This document shows, one piece after another, positions 45,702 to 54,700 of a stretch of DNA of 64,000 bases. The notes under the pieces are model-generated. The model was not told where the DNA came from and ran no database searches. It saw only the letters and a list, made by a program, of their open reading frames with translations. Source of the DNA: Actinoplanes derwentensis (GTDB taxonomy: Bacteria > Actinomycetota > Actinomycetes > Mycobacteriales > Micromonosporaceae); NCBI RefSeq assembly GCF_900104725.1, contig NZ_LT629758.1, forward strand, positions 5,036,501 through 5,100,500. Direction: 5' to 3'. Each line of letters starts with the position of its first letter. Positions within the stretch are counted from its first letter, which is position 1. A program made the position numbers and the translations under genes.

Positions 45702-48700
45702 TCTCCCCGGAGCTGGTTCAGCAGATGTAGCGGGGCCGCCGCGATGTCCGCGGCTTCCAGCGCGTCCCAGTAGGCCGCCGCCCGCTCCGCATCCACCGGC
45801 CCGGTCACCAACGGTAGTCCCGGCATCGTCGCGTGCAGTAACGACTCCAGCTGACAAGACGCGATCGAACCCGGCAACTGAGCGTTCACCGCGGGCAGTC
45901 CCTCCGCCGGAATCCGGCGCGTGTCACCGCAGTCGAGAAGACCACCCCCGACGATGAGGACGTCCCCCCGCTCCCGCATCCGGGTCAGCGCCCGCCCGGT
46001 GTCGAAACAGTGTGGGAACGAGTCGTCGATCAGAATCGTGCCCGGTTTCAGCCGATCCACGTCCAGAGTGTTCGGCCCGCCACTGGTAGCGGCCACGATG
46101 ACATCCGCCCGATAGACCGCGGCCGGCCCGTCCGTGGCCGTCTCCACCGGCATGTCCAGCGTCGCGGCCAGGTCCTTCAGCCGCCCCGCCGCCGACGGCA
46201 GATCACACAGGATCAGCCCCGCCGGCGGTTCCGGCGCCCGAGCCAGCAGCAGACTCAGCGACGAGTCGCCGATCGACCCGACCCCCAGCACCGCCACCAC
46301 ACAATCCCGCAGCTCACGGCCTTGGGCGGCCAACGCGGCGAAGGTGGTCCGCACGACCGACGCGGCGGTCACCGCATGACCGGTGGTCAGATCAACTTCC
46401 TTGCGGCGGTACGGGGTGAGCGCCGCCCCGTATCCCGTCAAAGCCGGAATCATCCCCGCCAGCGAAACCGTCCGGGCCCCGAGACCAGCAGCCAGATCAA
46501 CACCGCCCGCGGCCACCTCGGCAAGCCCCGTATGCCCCAGCTCATCAGCGAACCGAGGCACCGCCACAAACCCCGACCGCCCCAACGGCGTCTCCACCGT
46601 CTCCAGCAGCCGAGCCCCGCCATCGGGGAAGATCGCCGCCCGCAGACTCTCCCGATCCAGCCCCACCAGCATCGCCCTGATCTCCACCGGCAGCCCGCCG
46701 GCCAGCGCCCCCCAATGCGCCGGAGCCGGCAGATACCCGACAAGAGCCGAATCCAGCGCCGCATCTGAGTCCAGCGCCGTCCCACGACCGGCGCGCGCGC
46801 CAACGCCCTTTCCCTGACCGATTCTTCGGTTCATATCATTGTTGATGGCGATGGCCAGCCGATCCAACGTCTCTTTGGCAAGACGACCGCGCAGTGTCAG
46901 GCGCAGCCCTCCTCCCGCAACCGGCCGAACCGCGAGCAGCACCTCGGTGCCCGGCGGAACCGCCAACTCCGCATCCATGTCATCCCAGGCCAACGACAAG
47001 GTCCTACCCGGCGCAGGCGCACCGAATTCGAGGTGGGTGAAGAAGTACTGCCAGCCTTGGGGCGCAGTGAACGACCGATTCCGCGCCTCATCAACAGCAG
47101 CCGCCACCTCAGCCAGACCCACTCCTCGCACGCACTCGCCGCCCGCAACCTCCGCGACCGCGATCTCCGCGCCCACCACCTCCGCGTCCGTCGTTCGCCG
47201 TGCCGTCGCTTCTTTGACCTGGACCGCTACCGCAGTGGCACACGGGCCGAAAATTCGGGTCATGTCCGTCAATGCGTGGTCACGGCCAGTCACCGCGACC
47301 CCGATCACCGGGTCGGGCCGGCCGATCACCTGCACCAGCGCCTGCCGGTAGGCCGCGAGTACCGGCACGAACGGTGTCACACCAGCGTCGACGGCCAGCT
47401 TTCGCAGTGCGGCGACATTCCGTTCGGTGACGGTGACACCGGCCGTCGCGATCTCGCCTCCGGTGACCAGCGGGCCGCCGTCATGGGGTGCCACTTCCGG
47501 CCGGATCGTCGCCAGCAGGGACACGTAGTCGCGGAACGTGGACCGCAACACGGGCAGCGTCTCCCCGTCGTAGACGGCCAGCAGTTCCCGCATCAGCAGC
47601 GCGACGCTGTACCCGTCTCCCACCAGGTGATGCGCGTGCACGACGAGCACGTGATCGGACGGGCCGTACCGGAGAAGCCGCAACCGGACCAGCGGCCACT
47701 CCGCCGAGTCGAACCGATGCTCACGCTCGGCGGACAACTCCTCGTCCAGCGGCCGGGGCGTCTCCAGGTAGCCGACGGTCAACCGGGCCGCCGCGATCTC
47801 CCGCTGTACCGGCGGCCTCGCATCGCGGGGGAAGACGGTACGCAGCATCGCATGCCGTTCGACCAGCACATCGACCGCTCGTTGGAACCGTTCCAGCTCC
47901 AGCGGTCCACTCAAGCGTGGCGCCGCGAGCCAGGTCGAAGGCGCCCCGACTGCATCGGCCAGCAGGAAGCCACGCTGCGTGAGACTGACCGGGTATTCCC
48001 CACTGGCCACTCCGCCCTCGACTTCCCCACCACTGTCCCCGCCGCTGACGGCTTCGGCGGTGAAGGTGTCGATCGCGGTGGCCAGTTCGGCGAGGGTGCG
48101 GTTTCGATACAGGACCGTGGGGCGGGGCAGTGCTGTCCGGTGTTCCGCCAGGCTGGCGAAGAGTTCGAGAACCCCGATCGAGTCTCCACCCAGCGCGAAG
48201 AAGTCATCCCCACGACTGACCTGCTCGACCTCCAGCTGTCGTTTCCACAGGTCGGCGAGCAACTGCTCGGTCGCGGTAGCGGGCTCGACCTGCGTGGACA
48301 GCGCGGACTTCGGGGATGGTGCGGGTTTCGGGGACAGCGCGGACAGGGCTGCCCGGTCGATTTTGCCGGCTGCGGTCAGGGGTAGGCCGGTGACGATTTC
48401 GAGGCGGCCGGGGATCAGGTAGTCGGGGAGCAGAGTTCGCAGGTGGGTTCGCAAAGTCGGGCGGTCGGCCGACGACGACTGCACCCAGGCCACCAGGCGG
48501 CCGTCCACCACTTGGACAGCGGCTCGGTCCACTGACGGAATCTGGCGCAGGACCGCTTCCACCTCGGCCGGCTCGACCCGGTAGCCGTGCAGTTTCACCT
48601 GGTCGTCGACTCGGCCCCGGAACCACAGCAAGCCGTCGGCGTCACGGTGCGCCAGGTCGCCGCTGCGGTACCAGCGCTTGTCCCCACGTACGACAAAAGC

Positions 48701-51700
48701 CATTGCGGTCTGCTCTTGATCGTCGAGGTAACCGTCAGCCAGGCCGAGGCCGCCGATGTGGATCTCCCCGTCGGTGGCGGGCTGTCCGTCGGGGCCGATC
48801 ACCTCGACCGTCGCGCCGCCGATGGGGCGCCCGATCGGCAGCCGGATGGCGTCGTCGGCCGGGCGGGTGTCGATGAGGTGCCAGGTGGCGTTGATGGTGG
48901 TCTCGGTCGGGCCGTAAAGGTTGGTGATCCGCTGACCAGGGCCGAGCAGGTCGAACCAGCGCCGTACGTGGGCGGGCGACAATTCCTCACCGCCGACGTG
49001 CACCCACCGTAGCCGGGACAGGTCGGCCCGGGTCTTCTCGGCCGCGGTGAGCAGGCGTTCCCACAGCGTGGGCACGGAACTCCACACCGTGACACGGTCG
49101 CGTTCAAGGCGCTGGGCGAGCAGTTCCGGATCGCGAACGGTGTCCCGGTCCCAGGCCACGACGGTGGCTCCGGCCAGCAGCGGGGCGAGAATCTGCCGCA
49201 CCGAGGCGTCGAAACAGATCGACGCGGTCTGCGCGAGCCGGTCCCCCGACCGGTAACCGAAGGTGGTGATCGCCCAGTCCAGGTAGTTGATCATGGAACG
49301 GTGCGTGACGGCGACACCCTTCGGCCGACCGGTCGAACCCGAGGTGAAGATGACGTACGCCGTATCGTCCAGCTCGACCCGCACCACCGGAACCCCGGCG
49401 ACCTCCCCCGGCCCCACCTCGGTGCCAGCGGCCACCAGAACCTCACCGTTGGCCGGCAGCGCCCCATCGCCGGCCAACGGAACCTCGCTGGCGGCCCGCC
49501 AGGTATCGCCATCGATCAGCGGAAGTCCGATCGCCTTCGCGGCGGTGCGGCTTCCCGCATCGCAGAGCACGACTCCCGCTCCGGCGCGTTCGAGTTGGCT
49601 CGCCAGGCGGGCCGGTGGGTGCGAGACGTCCATCGGGACCCAACCCGCGCCCGCCTTGAGAATGCCGACGAGCCCGATGACGGTGTCCGCGCCGGGGCCG
49701 GTGAGCAGGCCGACCCGCCGTTCCCCGGTGGCCGCGAGACGGACCGCGAGACGGTCGGATCGGACATCCAGCTCACGGTAGGTGAGCGGCCAGCCGTCGC
49801 TGAGGACTGCTATCGCGTCCGGCGTGCGCCGGCACTGTTCCCGAATCCGCTCCACGACACCGACCGATCCCGGACCCACGACAACGGCCGGTCTCGACTC
49901 GACGCCCGATCCCGGCGCCGCGGCCGGTCTCGGTTCCGCGGCCGGTCTCGACTGCGCGGCCGGTCTCGACTCGGCCGGTGGTGCGGTTGTCAGGGCGTTG
50001 ATCTCGGCCAAGTGGTCCTCGGCCAGGCGGGCCACGGTTGCCGGACTGAACAGGTGCTCCGGGTAGTTCCAGGAGAAGTGGAGGGTGTCGTGGGCCTCGA
50101 AACACACCAGGCCCAGCCGGGTCGCGGCTGAGGCGGTTCCGGCGGTCGTGGCCCGGACGTTCGCGGCGGTCGTGCCGGTCCCGGGGAAACGGGCGAAGCT
50201 GAAACCAGCCGGGCTCGCGGTTCGGGGGCCGGTGCCCGCGGCGGCGAGCATACGGGCCAGGTCGACGGTCGAGACCGAGTCGTGCTGTTCGGCGGCGAGC
50301 CAGCGGTCGCGCAACCGGGCCGCGAGTGCGGTCACGGACTCGCCCGGTCGCACGTCGGCGAGCACCGGCAGCGTGTCGGCGAACGGCCCGACCATCCGCT
50401 CGACTCCCGGCACCCGTGCGGCCCGTCCCGCCCGGGCCACCGACACCGGCACGGCGTCCTGCCCACTCCACCGCGCCAGGCATCGGGCATAAACTGCTAA
50501 AAGCACATGAAAAACCGAGACTTCAGCGGTACGTGCGACAGCGGTCAACTTCCGGGTGGTTCCCTCGTCCAGAACCTTCTGTCGTACCGCGTACGGCCCT
50601 CGCGGTTCCGCTCCGGCATCTCCGTCGAAGGGCAGAGCCAGCCGCGGCCAGCCGTCCAGAACCCGCTGCCAGTGATCCAGATCGGACACCACGGGCGCGC
50701 TCCGCCGAGCTTCGTGATCGGCGAACGTGGCCACCGGCGCGGCACCCGGTTCCGCCCCTCGGTAGAGCGCCCACAGCTCGTCCCCGAGTACCGCAAGACT
50801 GAACCCGTCAGCAACCGCATGATGCACGACCACGATCAGATCCGCTCCAGCGAGCACGGCCCGAACAGGCGCCTCCCGCCCCAGATCAAACGGCCGATTC
50901 CGCACCTCAGCATCGATCACCTCGACCGGCCGCCTCGGCTCCTCAACGCTGAACCAGGCGGGCCACGAGATGACCGGATCCGCTGGTAGGAAGCGCTGGC
51001 CGTCCGGCCCGAAACGCACCCGGAGCATCGGATGACGCCGTTCCAGTTCGGCGAACGCCCAGCCCAGCCGAACCGTATCGACCGGACCGTTCAGGGTCTG
51101 CCGCACGTAGGCGTAGGCCGGAACCTCCGGATAGAGCCGTCCCGTCGTGACGAACGCCCGCTGCACCGGACTGAACGGGAACGTCCCCGGACCGGCAAGA
51201 TGACTCGTGAGTTCAGCGATGGTCCGGTGTTCGAAGAACAGGGTGGTGGACAGCGTCCGTCCCAGCCGGGTCTCCAACTCTTTGACCAGGTCGACAGCGG
51301 TGAGCGAGTCCAGCCCCAGCGCCAGGAACGGTTCGTCCACCCCGATGCTCTCCGGCGCCCTCTCCAACGGCCCGGCCAGCATCTCCCGAACCACCGCAAC
51401 CAGCGAGTCCCGACCCCACCCGCCGCCATCCGGCCGGTCAAGCTCCTCGGCCGGCGTCGTCATCGGCCGGGATGGCGGGTGGTTGGCCGGCCTGGCCGGG
51501 GCGTTCACCAGCACCTGGGGCACGCCGAGGGCGACCGCTGCCCACAGGATCTCCGGGACTCGTTCGATCGGCAGGCCCTCGCCGGCGACGGTGTGGGCGG
51601 CGGCGAGACCACCGCCGGTCAGCGCGGGAAGGTTGACCGCCACGAACGGGTGGCCGGCGGACTGTTCGGCCGCGGCGAGACTGTCCAGGTGAAGGTTCCC

Positions 51701-54700
51701 GGCGACGTAGTCACCGACCGCCCCGGCCAGGCCCGGCAGCACGGACGAGACCGAGGACAGGGCCACGACCAGCGGAATCACCGAACCGTCGGCCGCGTGC
51801 CGGGCCGTCAGCGCCCGGATCAGCAGCTTCGTCCCGCGGACTTTGGCGGCCAGTCCGGCGGTCACGTCGTCCGGGGTCTTCGCCCGCAGACTGCCCGGCC
51901 GGACCACCCCGGCCGCCTGCACCACCACGTCGAAACGCCGCCCGGCGAGCAGGCAGTCGACCTGTTCCGGCACTGTCACGTCGGCGACCACGTACTCCGC
52001 GGTGGCCCCGGATCTGCGCAACTCGGCCAGCAGGGCCGCCTGTTCAGCGGAACGTCCGGTCAACACCAACTGGGGACGCCCGCGGCGGGCCAGGTCACGG
52101 GCGATCTCGGTGCCGACCGCTCCGGCTCCGCCGATGATCAGATAGCTGCCGTCAGCCGGAAGCACAAACGACCGGGCGCCCCCACCCGGCCCGGCGGCTG
52201 CCGCCATCGATCCAGCACCTCCGGGACTTCCGGCGCTTCCGGCACCTCCAGCGTCCCTGGTGCTTCCGGGACTTCCGGCACCTCTGGCACTTGCGGCGGG
52301 GACGAACTCCCTGGTCAACCTCCGCCCGCCGCGCCACGCGACGATCTCGGCAGGGCCGGCGGCCGGTGGCGCCGCGCGCTCGTGGGCGATGGCGGCCCGT
52401 CGCTGTTGTTTCGAATCCGCTGAACCGAGGTCGACGATTCGGACGCCCGCGGCCCGGTTCTCGTCAGCGAACGCCATCGCCAGACCGGCCCATACCGCGT
52501 GCCGGGGGTGGGCGCTTCCGATGCCGGTGGCGTACAGATCTCGGGTGACCAGCAGAAGGCGGCCGTTCCTCGGCACCTCGGTGATCGCGGCCAGCGCCGC
52601 CGCCACACCGCCCTTGCCCGCGATCACCACCGTCGCCGGCTCACCCTCACCAATGGCCGCGGGCCGTGGAACTGCCGAGTGGCTGACGGACGCAGGTGGG
52701 GCTTCGGTCCAAGCGGGAACGAGAAGGGCATGGCCGGGATCAGCGGGCGCGGCCGGATCGGTGATCCAGTAGTGGCTGCGCTGGAACGGGTAGGTCGGGA
52801 CCTCCACCCGGCGAGTGCCACTGTCCAGATGGGTGCGGTCCAGCGGGACACCCCTCTCCCACAACGTACCGGCGGCGGCCAGGAGATCCGCCGGAGTGGG
52901 GGCGGGGCAGAGGACATTCGTTCCCCGTACGAGATGAGAAAGAGTGACCGCCGCGCCCACCTCGACCATCGCGTCGAAACCGGCCTCCTGCAGACGGGCG
53001 ACCGCCGCCGCGAAACGGACCGGGCGCACCGCCTGCGCCGCGAGATAGGTGCCGTCGAGACTCGCCAGCCAGTCGCCGGTCATGGTGCTGAGCAGCGGAA
53101 TCGTCCCCGCCCGGAGAACAGGAGCGAGATGGGCCAGATGTGCGGCGACAGGTTCCATGGCCGGTGAGTGGAAGGCGTGCGAGACCGCCAGGCGCCGGGT
53201 GACCACACCAGCGGCCGCCAACTGCTCCTCGGCCCGGTCGATTGCCTCCCGGCTGCCCGCCAGGACCACCCGTCTCGCCGAGTTCTCCGCGGCGACGACC
53301 ACACCGGACCAGGACGTCGCCACGATCTCCGGGCCGGCCTCCACGCCGATCTCCGGGCCGGATCTGGGCGGTCGGCTCTCGCCCAGCAGTCTGGTCACCT
53401 CGGTGGTGGAGGCGGCTACCGCGAGCATCGCCCCTGGTCCGGCGAGTTCAGCGGTCAGGTGGCCGCGTTGTTTCGCCAGCAGTACGGCCTCGACCGCGGT
53501 CAGGTGGCCGGCGGACACGGCGGCGGCCAGTTCGCCGAGGCTGTGGCCGGTGACCGCGGCCGGGCGGATGCCGTAGGCGGCGAGCTGCGCGGCCAGCGCC
53601 ACCCCGAAGGCGACAACCAACGGCTGGGTCACCTCGGTACGGGCCAGATCCTCCATGGACACTGCGGGGTCGGTGCACCAGTCGACCAGGGTTCGGCCGG
53701 CGATGACTCCGGCCGCCGCCGAGACCTCATCTAGTGTCGCCCGGAAGACGGAAGCGTTCCGATAGAGCTCCGTGCCCTGTCCGGGACGCTGCGTGCCCTG
53801 TCCCCCGAACAGGAACGCCACCCGTGCGGGCCGGCCCATCGGCGGCCCCGGTTCGACCGCCGCCAACTGCGACGGGAGATCATTCCCGGTCACCAGCGCC
53901 ACCCGGTACGGCCCGTCGTCCCGCGCCGTCGACACGGTCGCGCACACGTCCGCCGTCCGTAGCCGCGGGTACGCCCGCAGGTGATCGGCCAGTTCACGGG
54001 CAGCCGCATGCAGAGCCCCGGCTGAACGAGCCGAAAGAGTCAGTAGACGCGGCTCCTCCTCAGCGCGGCTGGCACTGAACCCGGACGCGGACTCAGGCTC
54101 GGGCGCTGCGAAAGCGGGTGGGGAGGCGACGGGTGGATCGACGGATGCGGCGATAGGTGGGGCGGAGAGGATCACGTGGGCGTTGGTGCCGCCGAAGCCG
54201 AAGCCGTTGACACCAGCCGTGTGTGGGGCCGGCCAGGGGCGATGTTCGGTGACCACCTCGAAGCCGGCCGCGGTCAGGTCGAAGCGGGGGGACGGGCGGT
54301 CGTGGTGCAACGACGGCGGTAACCGGCGGTGGTGCAGGGACAGGATCACCTTCACCAAGGCGGGGAGACCGGCCACGTTGAGCAGGTGACCGATGTTCGT
54401 CTTGACCGAGCCCAGCAGGCGGGGACGGCCGTCGGCGCGGGGCGGGAAGGCGTGCGCCAGGGAACGGGCCTCGATCGGGTCACCGACCGCGGTACCGGTG
54501 CCGTGCGCTTCCACATAGGTGACCTCGGCGGGGTCCACGCCACTGTCGCGGTAGGCGTCGGCGATCACCTGTTGCTGGAGCAGCGGGTTCGGGGCCATCA
54601 GGCTCAGGGAGCGGCCGTCGTTGTTGACCGCGCTGCCCCGTACCACCGCCAGGATCCGGTCGTCGCCCGCGTCGGCGAGCCTTGTCAGCACCAGGGCCGC

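Noticed and set aside
51032..52423. A 463-codon plus-strand frame
   Set aside because: Antisense to the KR/ACP/C region of the synthase; Arg/Gly/Gln-rich without domains.
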